From Mycobacterium avium subsp. avium (lineage in GTDB: Bacteria > Actinomycetota > Actinomycetes > Mycobacteriales > Mycobacteriaceae), in the NCBI RefSeq assembly GCF_009741445.1, contig NZ_CP046507.1, forward strand, positions 3,410,001 to 3,474,000: DNA of 64,000 bases, in the 5' to 3' direction. Positions 1-8,903 of this stretch are shown here, in pieces. Each line of letters starts with the position of its first letter. The first letter of the stretch is position 1. The translations under genes and the position numbers were made by a program. The notes beneath the pieces are model-generated. The model had not been told where the DNA came from. It saw only the letters and a program-made list of their open reading frames with translations, and made no database searches.

Positions 1-993
<993 letters not shown>

Positions 994-1033
994 TTATGAG
1001 CAGGTCACGACCGCGGCAAGCAGGCAGCGCCGA

Positions 1034-1600
1034 TCACCCGGCAGGCGGGGTTTTTCCGGCATTCAGGATGAGTTCGACGGCCGCGGCCAGGTCGTCGACC
1101 ACGAAATCGGCCTCTGCGACGGCCTGCCGAGCGCCGGGGCGGATCAGAATGGTCTTCGTTCCGGCCGCGCGGCCCGCCACCATGTCGACGTCGCTGTCGC
1201 CGATCATGACGGAAGCGGCCAAATCCACGTCGTGCTCGGCCGCCGCGCGCAACAGCATGCCGGGGCCGGGTTTGCGGCAGTCGCAGCTGTTCGCGGGGTG
1301 CGGGCAGTGGTAAGCGGCATCGACGCGCGCGCCCCGGTCGGCGAGCAGTCGTATCAGCCGGTCGTGTACGGCGGCGAAATCGGCCGGCGCCGCCGTCGGC
1401 TCGGAGAGCCAGCGCTGATTGGTGACCAGCACGGTCCGCAGGCCCGCGGCGTTCAGCGCGGCTAGCGCCCGGGCCGCACCGGGCAACAGCACCAGCTCGG
1501 CCGGGGACCTGATGTACTCGCCCTCGGCGGCCTTGACGTTGACGGTGCCGTCGCGGTCCAGGAAAACCGTGCGGACGTCGCGCAGCTCGGGTGCGGGCAT
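1034..1600 (-). CDS. gmhB: D-glycero-D-manno-heptose 1,7-bisphosphate phosphatase (HAD family)
   Basis: Removes the C7 phosphate from heptose 1,7-bisphosphate in nucleotide-heptose synthesis; cytosolic, 188 aa. The HAD nucleophile motif FLDRDGTVN is near the N-terminus. The zinc-binding loop typical of GmhB is present (CPHPANSCDCRKPGPG), as is the acidic motif IGDSDVDM. It is the last gene of an hddA-gmhA-gmhB operon, starting 8 nt after gmhA ends. The ATG at 1600 (MPAPEL) was preferred over a 17-residue upstream extension that would run into gmhA. Closest named relative: M. tuberculosis Rv0114. Confidence 0.9.
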   Translation of the reverse strand: MPAPELRDVRTVFLDRDGTVNVKAAEGEYIRSPAELVLLPGAARALAALNAAGLRTVLVTNQRWLSEPTAAPADFAAVHDRLIRLLADRGARVDAAYHCPHPANSCDCRKPGPGMLLRAAAEHDVDLAASVMIGDSDVDMVAGRAAGTKTILIRPGARQAVAEADFVVDDLAAAVELILNAGKTPPAG

Positions 1601-1608
1601 CGTCGCGG

Positions 1609-2226
1609 TCAGGACGGCCGGGGAAACAGTGCCGCTTCGACCATTTCGCAAATCGAATGCCCCAGGTGCAGGCTCGCTTCCTGGATCCGGCCGGTGTCGT
1701 CGCTGGGGATTCGGATGCAGATCTGCGCGACGTCGGCCACCTTGCCGCCGCCCGCACCGGTGAGGGTGACGGTCGTCATCCCGGCCTGGCGGGCGGCCTC
1801 GAGCGCGCGAACGACGTTGGCGGAGTTGCCCGATGTGGTCAGTCCGACCACCACGTCCCCGGCCCGCCCGGCGGCCAGCACCTGGCGGGCGAACACCTCG
1901 TCGTAGGAGTAGTCGTTACCGATCGCGGTGATCGCCGCGGTGGCGTCGGGAAGGCTGATGGCCGCCAGGCCCGGGCGGTCGAAAGCGAAGCGGCCCATGA
2001 GTTCTGCGGCCAGATGTCCGGCGTCCTGCGCGGATCCGCCATTGCCGAACAGGATCACCTTTCCGCCGGCCCGCAGGCAGTCGATCATCGCGCGCGCCAC
2101 CTCGACGGCCTGGGCGGCGACGACGCCGTTCTGCATCTGCTGCTTGACCGCGATGGTCTCGGCCAGTCGCCGCTGCACCAACTCCACGCTCGGCGGCACC
2201 ACATCGGGCCCCGTCATGCCTGCCAT
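1609..2226 (-). CDS. gmhA: sedoheptulose-7-phosphate isomerase
   Basis: Converts sedoheptulose 7-phosphate to D-glycero-D-manno-heptose 7-phosphate, the first step of heptose activation. This 205-aa protein is a single SIS domain with the sugar-phosphate motif GNGGSAQDAGHLAAEL and a second phosphate-binding stretch LTTSGNSANV, both typical of GmhA. Its start overlaps the end of hddA by 13 nt, so the two are translationally coupled. Orthologue-type match to M. tuberculosis Rv0113. Confidence 0.93.
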   Translation of the reverse strand: MAGMTGPDVVPPSVELVQRRLAETIAVKQQMQNGVVAAQAVEVARAMIDCLRAGGKVILFGNGGSAQDAGHLAAELMGRFAFDRPGLAAISLPDATAAITAIGNDYSYDEVFARQVLAAGRAGDVVVGLTTSGNSANVVRALEAARQAGMTTVTLTGAGGGKVADVAQICIRIPSDDTGRIQEASLHLGHSICEMVEAALFPRPS

Positions 2227-3230
2227 GTCGTCAATCCCTTGCTCTCGAAGGCGAATTCGGTGACGGCGGCCCCGGCTCCTTCCAGCGCCTCGATGAGCCG
2301 GTGCTTTTTGGCGAAGTCACAGAACAGCAGGATGTATCCCCCGCCGCCGGCGCCGGTCAGCTTGCCGCCCAGCGCACCGTTTTTCAGGGCCAGCTCGTAG
2401 AGGTCGTCGATGCGCTCATTGGTGATGTAGGGCGACATTCGTTTCTTCTCGGTCCACGCTTCGCCCAGCAGCGCACCGAAGTCGTTCAGCTTGCCGGTCA
2501 GCAGGGCCGCCTTCATCGCGACCGCCAACTCCTTCTGTGCCCGCAGCCCGGCCAGCGTGTCGTCCGAACCCGTTGTGGCGCGGCGGGTTTGGTCCTCGAT
2601 CACGCGCGCGGAGTCGCGGGTGATGCCGGTGTAGCACAGCAGCAGGCTGAGCTCGAGTTCGAAGGCGGTCTCGTCACGGATCCGCAGCGGATTGACGATC
2701 ACCCGGTCGGTGAACTCGATGAAGTTGAACCCGCCGAACGTCGCGGCGTACATGTCCTGCATGCCGCCGGCGATGCCGAGGTCCTCGCGTTCGATCGCGC
2801 ACGCCAACTGGGCGGTCTCGTATTCGCCCATCGGCACCCGGTAGTGCTCGGCGAGCAGGCCGGTGAGCGCGACCATCATGGTCGACGACGAGCCCAGCCC
2901 CGAGCCGGGCGGCGCGCTGGATCGCAGCACCAGGTCGTAGCCGTCCGTGCCGTCGCGGCCGAACCTGCGCACCGCGGCCTTGATCAGGTCCAGGCTGCCG
3001 TCGTAGAGGATCTCGCTGTCGAGCGTCATCTCGTGCGTGGTCTTGAAGTCCACCGACTCGATGGAGACCCGGCGGTCGGTGCGCGGCGCCAGCGATCCCT
3101 GCGCGTAGCGGTCGATGGTCGCCGACAGCACGCAGCCGCCCTCGGTCGTCGGGAACGGCGGGACGTCGGTGCCGCCCCCGGCGAACGAGATCCGCAGCGG
3201 CGCTCGTGCCCGAATTCGTGGGCGTGTCAT
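2214..3230 (-). CDS. hddA: D-glycero-alpha-D-manno-heptose-7-phosphate kinase (GHMP family)
   Basis: Phosphorylates heptose 7-phosphate at C1, giving the 1,7-bisphosphate used by GmhB. GHMP-kinase signatures are visible: the N-terminal substrate motif SFAGGGTDVPPF, the ATP loop PPGSGLGSSSTMM, and the C-terminal GGKLTGAGGGGY. The protein is 338 aa from the ATG at 3230 (MTRPRIRARAPL). First gene of the hddA-gmhA-gmhB operon. No heptose-1-phosphate nucleotidyltransferase is adjacent, unlike some S-layer heptose clusters. Family assignment is firm; the final glycoconjugate is unknown. Confidence 0.9.
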   Translation of the reverse strand: MTRPRIRARAPLRISFAGGGTDVPPFPTTEGGCVLSATIDRYAQGSLAPRTDRRVSIESVDFKTTHEMTLDSEILYDGSLDLIKAAVRRFGRDGTDGYDLVLRSSAPPGSGLGSSSTMMVALTGLLAEHYRVPMGEYETAQLACAIEREDLGIAGGMQDMYAATFGGFNFIEFTDRVIVNPLRIRDETAFELELSLLLCYTGITRDSARVIEDQTRRATTGSDDTLAGLRAQKELAVAMKAALLTGKLNDFGALLGEAWTEKKRMSPYITNERIDDLYELALKNGALGGKLTGAGGGGYILLFCDFAKKHRLIEALEGAGAAVTEFAFESKGLTTWQA

Positions 3231-3366
3231 GGGGATTGTCTTTCGAGTGATTCGCTCAGCCGCGAGCCCACGTGTGCCACATGCCAACCCCATCGTTCTG
3301 CGTCCGGAAGCGTCGCCAGACTAACAGGGTGACCAGCGGGGTTGAGGTGTTTTGGCCGACTCCGCG

Positions 3367-4500
3367 TCAGCCGTTCGGCCGGCCCGGCTGCAGCACGAAA
3401 TCGACCACGATGGCGGCCATGTCGTCGATCGCGCTGCGCGCGACCACCTCGTAGCCGTGGGTGCTCAGCGTGGGCAGGCACAGCAGGCCGGCGCGGGCGG
3501 TGAGCCCGCTTGCCTTGGCGTGCGACGCGTCGGATTCGAAGGCGCCCAGCGCCGCCGGCTGCGGCGACAGTCCGCGGTCGGTGGCGATTTTCAGCAGCCG
3601 GTCGGCGACGCTTTTGTCGTAGACGCACAGCGCGTCGCTGTAACCGACGATCGGGCCGCCGCCGACGCTGGTGGTGTATTCGCGTTCGGTGGGGCCGACT
3701 TCCAGCGCGAGGGTCAGGTCGCCGGGCAGGGTGGCGCTGGCGTAGGCGCCGCCCACCCCGCCGATCTCTTCGTTGGTGGTGAACACCAGGTACACGTCGT
3801 CGGCGGGGCGTTGTCCGCGTTCGCGCAGCATCCGGGCGGCGTTGAGCAGCGCGGTCACTGCGGCGCGGTCATCGAGGAAGTAGGCGCCGACGTAGTCGCC
3901 GATCTCGACCACCGATCTCTTGCTGCGGTCCACGCACACCCGGGTGCCGGCGTGCACTCCCGCGGCGGCCAATTCGTCGGTGCTGCGGCCGGTGAAGACG
4001 TAGACGTGATGCCAGTCCAGCGATCGGTCGCCCTGATCGGGCTTGGTCTCCCAGATTCGTGAGCTTTCCTTGGTGGTGTGTTCGGAGCCGAGAGTCAGTA
4101 CCGCGGTGAGGGTTTCGTTGTCGCCGAGCACGGCGACCGGACCCAGCCCGAAGTTGCCCGGGTACATGGTGCCCAGCTGCGTCAAATGCAGTGTGCCATC
4201 GGGTTCTACCCGTTTGACGATCATGGACAGCTCGTCCATGTGGGCCATGACCCGGGTGGCGGTGCCGGGGATCGCCGCGGTCCGGTGCCGGTGGTCGGGC
4301 GCCCCGGCATCGCCGCGCGATGCGTCGGCGGCGATGTAGCCGATCAGGTTGCCGGCGTCGTCGGTCCACAGGTCGTCGACGATGGGTTCCAATTCGCGGG
4401 CGATGACGGCGCGCACCGCGTCCTCCTGCCCGCACGGCCCGTAGGTCCACAACAGTTCTTGCAGCAGCTCGTCGGTCGAGTCGCGGTCGCGGTGCGCCAT
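3367..4500 (-). CDS. M42-family metallopeptidase (glutamyl aminopeptidase-like)
   Basis: Predicted cytosolic dinuclear-metal aminopeptidase, 377 aa. Metal and catalytic residues sit in the family positions: MAHMDE (first His/Asp pair), YFLDDRAA (bridging Asp), TNEEIGGVGG (general-base Glu pair), a downstream GPTE, and a late STHGYE histidine. The insert after MAHMDE forms the PDZ-like dimerisation domain seen in this family. The ATG at 4500 (MAHRDRDST) was chosen because codons upstream are poor. It stands between the heptose operon and the Rieske gene on the same strand with modest gaps; a shared transcript with the Rieske gene is possible. Confidence 0.87.
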   Translation of the reverse strand: MAHRDRDSTDELLQELLWTYGPCGQEDAVRAVIARELEPIVDDLWTDDAGNLIGYIAADASRGDAGAPDHRHRTAAIPGTATRVMAHMDELSMIVKRVEPDGTLHLTQLGTMYPGNFGLGPVAVLGDNETLTAVLTLGSEHTTKESSRIWETKPDQGDRSLDWHHVYVFTGRSTDELAAAGVHAGTRVCVDRSKRSVVEIGDYVGAYFLDDRAAVTALLNAARMLRERGQRPADDVYLVFTTNEEIGGVGGAYASATLPGDLTLALEVGPTEREYTTSVGGGPIVGYSDALCVYDKSVADRLLKIATDRGLSPQPAALGAFESDASHAKASGLTARAGLLCLPTLSTHGYEVVARSAIDDMAAIVVDFVLQPGRPNG

Positions 4501-4569
4501 CGGATCCTCTCGATCAGGTTCAGAGCATCTGTACCCGCGCCGGCCTGCGGCCACTCCAACCGCCTCGAC

Positions 4570-5739
4570 TCAGGCCAGTGCCACCCCCAGCTCGTGGGCG
4601 AACACCCTGATCATGTGCTGGACGGCGATTTCGTTGCGCCCGATGATCATGTGGTCGTGCTGGCCGTGCCGGACGCCCTCGCCGCACTGGGGCAGCATGG
4701 CGAAGTCCTCGTCGCGCACCGCGGCGTGCACGCCTTCGAAGACCGCGTCGTAGGCCGCGCGCATCTCGTCGTCGGCGGCGGGGACGCGGGCCATCCAGCT
4801 GTGCCGCACCGTGCAGCGGGTCGGCGCACCGGCGGGCAGCATGTCGATGATCTCCACCCCGACCGGGCTGTTGGCCAGGATGAGGTTCGGATACACCCAA
4901 TAGATCACGCCCATGTTGGCCAGCGGTTCCAGCGACGCCGCAGGGTCGGTGGCGGCGTTGGTGATCCAGGTGAACGGGAAGCCGATCCGGTGATGCTTGC
5001 CGAACTCGTCGTAGACCATGGTGTTGGCCAGGGTGTTCTGCCCGATCAGGCTCTGCCCGTGGACGTACGGGAAGTGGTAGCCCTCGGCGAATGCCTCCAG
5101 GGCGCCCTTCCAGGACACCTCGGAGGTGAATTCGCGCTGGGTGTGATAGCCGTAGGAGGAGTAATTCCACAGCGCCAGTTCGGCTCCGAAGTCGCCCAGG
5201 TGCGCGTCGAGGTCGATGGTCGCGTCGGCGGTCAGCACCGCCCAGATGAAGCCGTGCCGCTCCTCGGAGGGCAGCTCCACCAGGCCGTAGTCCTTGGTGT
5301 TCATCGAGTCGAAGCCGGCCTTGCCGGGCACCGAGAACAGTTCGCCGGTGTTCTTGTACGTCCAGGCGTGGTACGGGCACACGAACCGGGCGGCGTTGCC
5401 CGAGCCGCAGGCCGGCATCGCGCCCCGGTGCCGGCAGTAGTTGAGCAGGACGTGACTGGCCCCGGAACGGTCGCGGGTCACCAGCAGGGAATCGCCCAGC
5501 ACCGAGCGCACCATGTAGTCGTTGGTGTTCGGTAGCTGCGCCGACGGGACGATGGCCAGCGGGACCCGACGCAGGATCTGCCCCTCCTCGATCTCGGTGA
5601 TCTTGGGGTCGCGGTAGTAGTGCAGCGGCACCCGCAGTTCCCGCTCGGCCAGGTCGGTCGTCTTGTCCAGGGCGTGACGCAGCCCCCGCCGCGTCAACGC
5701 CTCGTCGGTGCCGCTCACCGGGCTGTTGATGGGGGCCAC
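4570..5739 (-). CDS. Rieske non-heme iron ring-hydroxylating oxygenase, alpha subunit
   Basis: Predicted catalytic subunit of an aromatic or sterol-type oxygenase, 389 aa. The Rieske [2Fe-2S] ligands are C102-x-H104 (YCRHRG) and C121-x2-H124 (CPYHAW). The mononuclear iron site follows as EGYHFPYVH, with a later acidic ligand likely. The GTG at 5739 has a clear AAGGAG site just upstream; the longer reading start would lie inside the promoter. It is divergent from a TetR gene with an operator-like repeat between them. No ferredoxin or reductase gene is adjacent, so electron partners must come from elsewhere. Substrate unknown. Confidence 0.88.
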   Translation of the reverse strand: MAPINSPVSGTDEALTRRGLRHALDKTTDLAERELRVPLHYYRDPKITEIEEGQILRRVPLAIVPSAQLPNTNDYMVRSVLGDSLLVTRDRSGASHVLLNYCRHRGAMPACGSGNAARFVCPYHAWTYKNTGELFSVPGKAGFDSMNTKDYGLVELPSEERHGFIWAVLTADATIDLDAHLGDFGAELALWNYSSYGYHTQREFTSEVSWKGALEAFAEGYHFPYVHGQSLIGQNTLANTMVYDEFGKHHRIGFPFTWITNAATDPAASLEPLANMGVIYWVYPNLILANSPVGVEIIDMLPAGAPTRCTVRHSWMARVPAADDEMRAAYDAVFEGVHAAVRDEDFAMLPQCGEGVRHGQHDHMIIGRNEIAVQHMIRVFAHELGVALA

Positions 5740-5771
5740 TCGCTTCTCCTTCGCCGTCGACCTCCCGGACC

Positions 5772-5796
5772 ATACAATCACCACCGTTTGTATTGT
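5772..5796. promoter_or_regulatory. divergent promoter/operator between the Rieske gene and its TetR regulator
   Basis: An inverted repeat ATACAA (5772-5777) / TTGTAT (5788-5793) with a 10-nt spacer lies between the two start codons. Read on the minus strand, TTGACA at 5793-5798 resembles a -35 box for the Rieske gene, with TATGGT-like sequence about 18-19 nt further. On the plus strand TACAAT resembles a -10 for tetR. A TetR dimer here would block both promoters. Confidence 0.55.
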
Positions 5797-5831
5797 CAAG
5801 GCCCCGGCCCGGTGTGTGCGACGATCACGCC

Positions 5832-6437
5832 ATGCGCCGGCACGGCTGGTCGGGTGACATCCCGGCCGACGACGAGGAGGCGGTTGCGCGCATCCTGACC
5901 GCGACGCGACGCGCCATCGACGAACGCGGCACGGTGAGCGTCTCGCAGGTGGCGTCGACGCTGGGCGTGACGCGGCAGACGATCTACCGGTACTTCCCCA
6001 CCCACGAGGCGCTGCTGGGTGCGACGGCGCTGTCCGCGGTGGAGGGGTTTCTGGATCGCCTTGCGGCCCACCTGGGTTCGATCACCGATCCCACCGAGGC
6101 GGTGGTGGAGGGCATCGCCTACACCTTCGAGCAGCTCGCGCACGACAGGTACCTGAGCCTGGTGTTCCAGCCCGGCAAGGCCAGCGCTTTCACCGCCGGG
6201 GTCACCTCCGACATCGCCATCTCGTTCGGCAGGTCGATCTTGCAGCGATTTGAAGTCGATTGGGGCGCAGCAGGATTCGCCGACGCCGGGCTCGACGAAC
6301 TGGTCGAGGTCATGCTGCGCACACTGCAGTCACTGATCGTCGATCCGGGGCGCCCGCCGCGCACCGGCGCGGAGCTGCGACGGTTCCTGCGGGACTGGGT
6401 CGCGCCCTCAGTGCGCGCGCACGCAATCAGTCGGTGA
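5832..6437 (+). CDS. TetR/AcrR-family transcriptional regulator
   Basis: 201-aa repressor-type regulator. The N-terminal helix-turn-helix is VSQVASTLGVTRQTIYRYF (residues about 37-55), the classic TetR pattern ending in IYRYFPTHEALL. The C-terminal ligand domain is unspecific. The ATG at 5832 (MRRHGW) was preferred over an upstream start in the operator region. Divergent from the Rieske oxygenase gene, which it probably controls together with itself through the 5772-5796 repeat. Confidence 0.88.
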   Translation: MRRHGWSGDIPADDEEAVARILTATRRAIDERGTVSVSQVASTLGVTRQTIYRYFPTHEALLGATALSAVEGFLDRLAAHLGSITDPTEAVVEGIAYTFEQLAHDRYLSLVFQPGKASAFTAGVTSDIAISFGRSILQRFEVDWGAAGFADAGLDELVEVMLRTLQSLIVDPGRPPRTGAELRRFLRDWVAPSVRAHAISR

Positions 6438-6445
6438 GCTTTTCG

Positions 6446-6940
6446 TCAGCGCGGTCGCGGTGACACGTGCATGGTGATGCGGGCGGTGACGAAGACATTG
6501 CCCTCGGCGTCCGACACGTCGACGGGCACGACCAATTCGAATGGCTCGTCGGTGAACTCGGGGATGGCGTCCAGGCGTGCGGTCGCGGTCACCGCGGTGC
6601 GGGCTTGGGCCTTGTATTCGACGGTCATGCCGGCGGGGATCCAGCGGTGGGTGGGCAGCACGGTCACCTCCGTCATCACGCCGGCGACGAGTTCGGCCAT
6701 GTTGCACGATGCGATGGCATGAAACGAGCCGAGGTGGTTGTGCACACCCCGCCGGTTGGGGGCCTTGGCGCGGCAGAGTCCCGGCCGCAGTTCGACGATG
6801 ACCGGATGGACCGTGCTGAAGTAGGGCGCCTTGAAGCATACCGCCTGACTGAAGATTCGATTGCCAAACGGCAAGCGCTGCAGCATGTTCCAGATCTTGA
6901 GGTTGGTGCTGATCGGCGCTGAGCCGGTCTTGGACGTCAT
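6446..6940 (-). CDS. hotdog-fold protein (DUF4442/PaaI-type acyl-CoA thioesterase-like)
   Basis: 164-aa cytosolic protein with a single hotdog domain. The central helix region GVHNHLGSFHAIASCNMAEL matches the substrate-binding helix of DUF4442/YiiD-C-type thioesterases. Its ATG overlaps the stop of the upstream tetR gene (ATGA), so the pair is one translationally coupled operon. It converges with the plus-strand TetR gene ending at 6437, leaving 8 nt between the two stops. Substrate unknown; a short acyl-CoA is the family expectation. Confidence 0.78.
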   Translation of the reverse strand: MTSKTGSAPISTNLKIWNMLQRLPFGNRIFSQAVCFKAPYFSTVHPVIVELRPGLCRAKAPNRRGVHNHLGSFHAIASCNMAELVAGVMTEVTVLPTHRWIPAGMTVEYKAQARTAVTATARLDAIPEFTDEPFELVVPVDVSDAEGNVFVTARITMHVSPRPR

Positions 6941-7605
6941 CGGGGTGCCCCTTTCGTTTGAGTCGGGCGCGGTTTCGGTTTCGGGGACGTGGTGGGTGGT
7001 GTGAGGGCCAGCACCGCGCGTACCGCCGCGGCGAGTCGTTGCAGCGCCGCCGCGTCGCGCAGGGCGTCGGCATCGATCAGCAGGGCGGTGGGCAACTCGA
7101 CAACGCAGGTGCGAATGGCCCCCACCGCCTGTTGATCCCTTCTGCCCCAGACCTTTTCGGCCAGTTCGATAAATAGGTGCGCGAGGTCGTCGTCGAGTCG
7201 GCGCAACTCGTCGGCCAGCTCGGCCGGGACGTCGGCGGCGCCGAGGAGTTCGTCGCGGCGCACGCGGAGCAGGAACCGGGCGGAGGCCGGGTGCTCGTGC
7301 GAGAACGTCGCGGGACACTCCGCGGCGGCGACCACCGCATCGACCGCTGCCTCGCCAGAAACGCCGCGCGACAGCGCCTTTGCCACGGCGGCTCGCTGGA
7401 AGCTCAGGTAACGCTTTCCAGCGCGTAGCCACACGTGACCAAGCAGTCCGCCGCGAGACCCGAACGCATGGTAGATCGCGCCGTTGGAGATGGCCGTCGC
7501 CTCCGAGAGGGCACGAATGGTGACCGCCGGCGGCCCGGATTCCGCGGCGAGTTGCTCGGCCACATCCATCAGGTGGTCGAAATCCAGCACTCGGGGGCGG
7601 GGCAC
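6937..7605 (-). CDS. TetR-family transcriptional regulator, coupled to hotdog thioesterase
   Basis: About 222 aa. N-terminal HTH: TIRALSEATAISNGAIYHAF. The C-terminal tail is Thr/Pro/Lys-rich (SPKPKPRPTQ). The GTG at 7605 (VPRPRVLDFD) was chosen because many TetR proteins begin this way and because the alternative ATG at 7626 lies inside a perfect palindrome that is the likely operator. The gene overlaps the downstream thioesterase by 4 nt, so it probably represses its own operon. Confidence 0.8.
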   Translation of the reverse strand: MPRPRVLDFDHLMDVAEQLAAESGPPAVTIRALSEATAISNGAIYHAFGSRGGLLGHVWLRAGKRYLSFQRAAVAKALSRGVSGEAAVDAVVAAAECPATFSHEHPASARFLLRVRRDELLGAADVPAELADELRRLDDDLAHLFIELAEKVWGRRDQQAVGAIRTCVVELPTALLIDADALRDAAALQRLAAAVRAVLALTPPTTSPKPKPRPTQTKGAPR

Positions 7606-7618
7606 TTCGACAGGATAA

Positions 7619-7634
7619 CAGAGCATATGCTCTG
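7619..7634. promoter_or_regulatory. 16-bp perfect palindrome, probable TetR operator
   Basis: CAGAGCATATGCTCTG reads identically on both strands and lies 14 bases upstream of the preferred GTG start of the tetR-thioesterase operon. The size and position fit an autoregulatory TetR operator. Confidence 0.6.
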
Positions 7635-7696
7635 AAATATTGGTGTCGCGGTCCGGCCGGGGCTGGTTGTCGGGAAAGCTGGTCGGCTCGTGCGAT

Positions 7697-8029
7697 CTAC
7701 TTCGACGAGCTGTGGGTTTCCAGGTAGCGGGCTGACGCCAACAAGGCCACGCTCAGCAGAATCAGCGCGGGCACGAATACGAACGGGTATGCCGCGACCG
7801 CGGCCAACGCGATGAGCGTGCCCGGCACCCCCAACGCCATCGCGGCCGTCGGATTCCGCTCGCCCAGGTAGACGATCCTCGCCGGCGCCGCGAATGCTAC
7901 CGCGGCCCGTGGATGACGGTCCGGCCAGCTGCCGTATGGGCGGCGGGTCTGTTGGCCGCATCCCAGGCAGGTTCGCCCATACGAGTAGCGGGTTTCGAGT
8001 CCGCAACCCGTGCAGGTGTGGGTGGTCAT
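7697..8029 (-). CDS. small zinc-ribbon membrane protein, unknown function
   Basis: 110 aa. The N-terminus carries two CxxC pairs (CTGCG and CLGCG), forming a probable zinc ribbon. Two adjacent hydrophobic segments follow (about residues 63-100: TAAMALGVPGTLIALAAVAA, then FVFVPALILLSVALLASA), suggesting a hairpin membrane anchor with a short polar tail. No recognised family name. It stands alone, just outside the tRNA-derived repeat at 8094. Confidence 0.7.
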   Translation of the reverse strand: MTTHTCTGCGLETRYSYGRTCLGCGQQTRRPYGSWPDRHPRAAVAFAAPARIVYLGERNPTAAMALGVPGTLIALAAVAAYPFVFVPALILLSVALLASARYLETHSSSK

Positions 8030-8093
8030 CCGGCTATGGTCTCATCGCGGCGAGCGGGCCTCGCGACTGACGCCTGACTGGGCCCAAACGCGT

Positions 8094-8115
8094 TGGAGCT
8101 CAGGGGATTCGAACC
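8094..8115 (-). repeat. 22-bp copy of the tRNA-Ala 3' end (candidate attachment-site duplicate)
   Basis: This stretch repeats the last 22 nt of the tRNA-Ala gene at 11101-11122 in the same orientation, with one mismatch (c at 8101 versus a at 11108). It covers the acceptor 3' strand and most of the T arm. No tRNA body follows, so it is not a gene. It marks the far end of a ~3-kb segment. Confidence 0.75.
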
Positions 8116-8180
8116 TCTTATCCGCAACTACCGCTACTGCCTGCCGGCCAAGCGGGACCTGGCCGCCCAAATCACGTGGG

Positions 8181-8327
8181 TCAGCGATTTTCGGCGAGCT
8201 TCTTTACCCGTGGATCCACCGGACGCCCGGTCTTTTCGCTGGCCGCGACGGCCGCCTTGGCGGCAGCCTTTCGCACCGCGAGGCTCCGCTGCTCCACCTT
8301 TTGGGGGTTATCGTCCCGGGTCGCCAT
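8181..8327 (-). CDS. 48-aa basic small protein, unknown
   Basis: Begins MATRDDNPQKVEQ and ends VKKLAENR, with an Ala/Lys-rich central helix (AVRKAAAKAAVAA). Strong codon bias (third positions mostly G/C) supports a real small gene. Its ATG lies inside the last codons of the upstream ORF (20-nt overlap), suggesting translational coupling. The small size, high charge and coupling recall toxin-antitoxin or DNA-binding accessory proteins, but no family is recognised. Confidence 0.5.
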   Translation of the reverse strand: MATRDDNPQKVEQRSLAVRKAAAKAAVAASEKTGRPVDPRVKKLAENR

Positions 8328-8667
8328 CGCCATCCTCCGGCCCGCTTAGAGCTGCATGTTCGGCAATCATCTGCACGATTTCGGAATCATCGACAGTCGC
8401 CAGTCTAGAGACCACCAGGGCGGAGAGCATTTTCCAGCCCAACTCGGCCTGGGCGGCGGTGACCCCGCCGTCGACGGATTCGGATCTGTCCGCTTCCGCG
8501 CCGAAGTGCCCGGGTCCGATGGCATCAACCCGCACGACCACTCCTACTCCTACCACCGCGGCAGCGAAGCCCTGTATGGCATGGCCGACATCGTCTCCGG
8601 TCACGGCGACCAACTCCAAGCCGACGGCATGGCCGCCGAACACCGCCATTCCCTGGGCGGCGTGCAA
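8308..8667 (-). CDS. hypothetical protein, possibly 5'-degenerate
   Basis: 119 codons from TTG at 8667 (ATG alternative at 8649), with coding-type third-position bias. The sequence is hydrophobic in the first half (GLELVAVTGDD, AAAVVGVGVVVRV) and acidic at the end. The same frame continues upstream for about 25 coding-like codons but is cut by an in-frame TAG about 20 nt before the TTG, so this may be the remnant of a longer gene. It overlaps the 48-aa gene at its 3' end. No recognised domain. Confidence 0.4.
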   Translation of the reverse strand: MHAAQGMAVFGGHAVGLELVAVTGDDVGHAIQGFAAAVVGVGVVVRVDAIGPGHFGAEADRSESVDGGVTAAQAELGWKMLSALVVSRLATVDDSEIVQMIAEHAALSGPEDGDGDPGR

Positions 8668-8903
8668 GTCAGGATTCCAGGACTACCCCCGGTCACCATC
8701 GGTCACGGCCCACTGCGCGGCCCGCGGGTAAGGGACGTCATGGGTGATCGTGGCGAGTTCTAGCTAGCTCGGCTTGCTGGTACTGCGCCCGACGACTTTA
8801 ATTGCGCCGCACATGATTTGACGCCCGGTAGGGACATCGCCGACTACGAATTCTCGGACGGTAGACCATAGTAGCCCTGAATTTTTGCGCTACTCGCCAT
8901 TCC
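8668..8903. other. intergenic, no gene seen
   Basis: Between the hypothetical ORF and the 3' end of the immunity-like gene. The part nearest 8690-8760 reads like decayed coding sequence in the frame of the downstream ORF. The remainder is A/T-richer and shows no repeat or RNA fold I can support. Confidence 0.4.

Noticed and set aside
8094..8115. Possible second tRNA gene
   Set aside because: Only the acceptor 3' strand and T arm are present; no D arm or anticodon arm can be formed from adjacent sequence.
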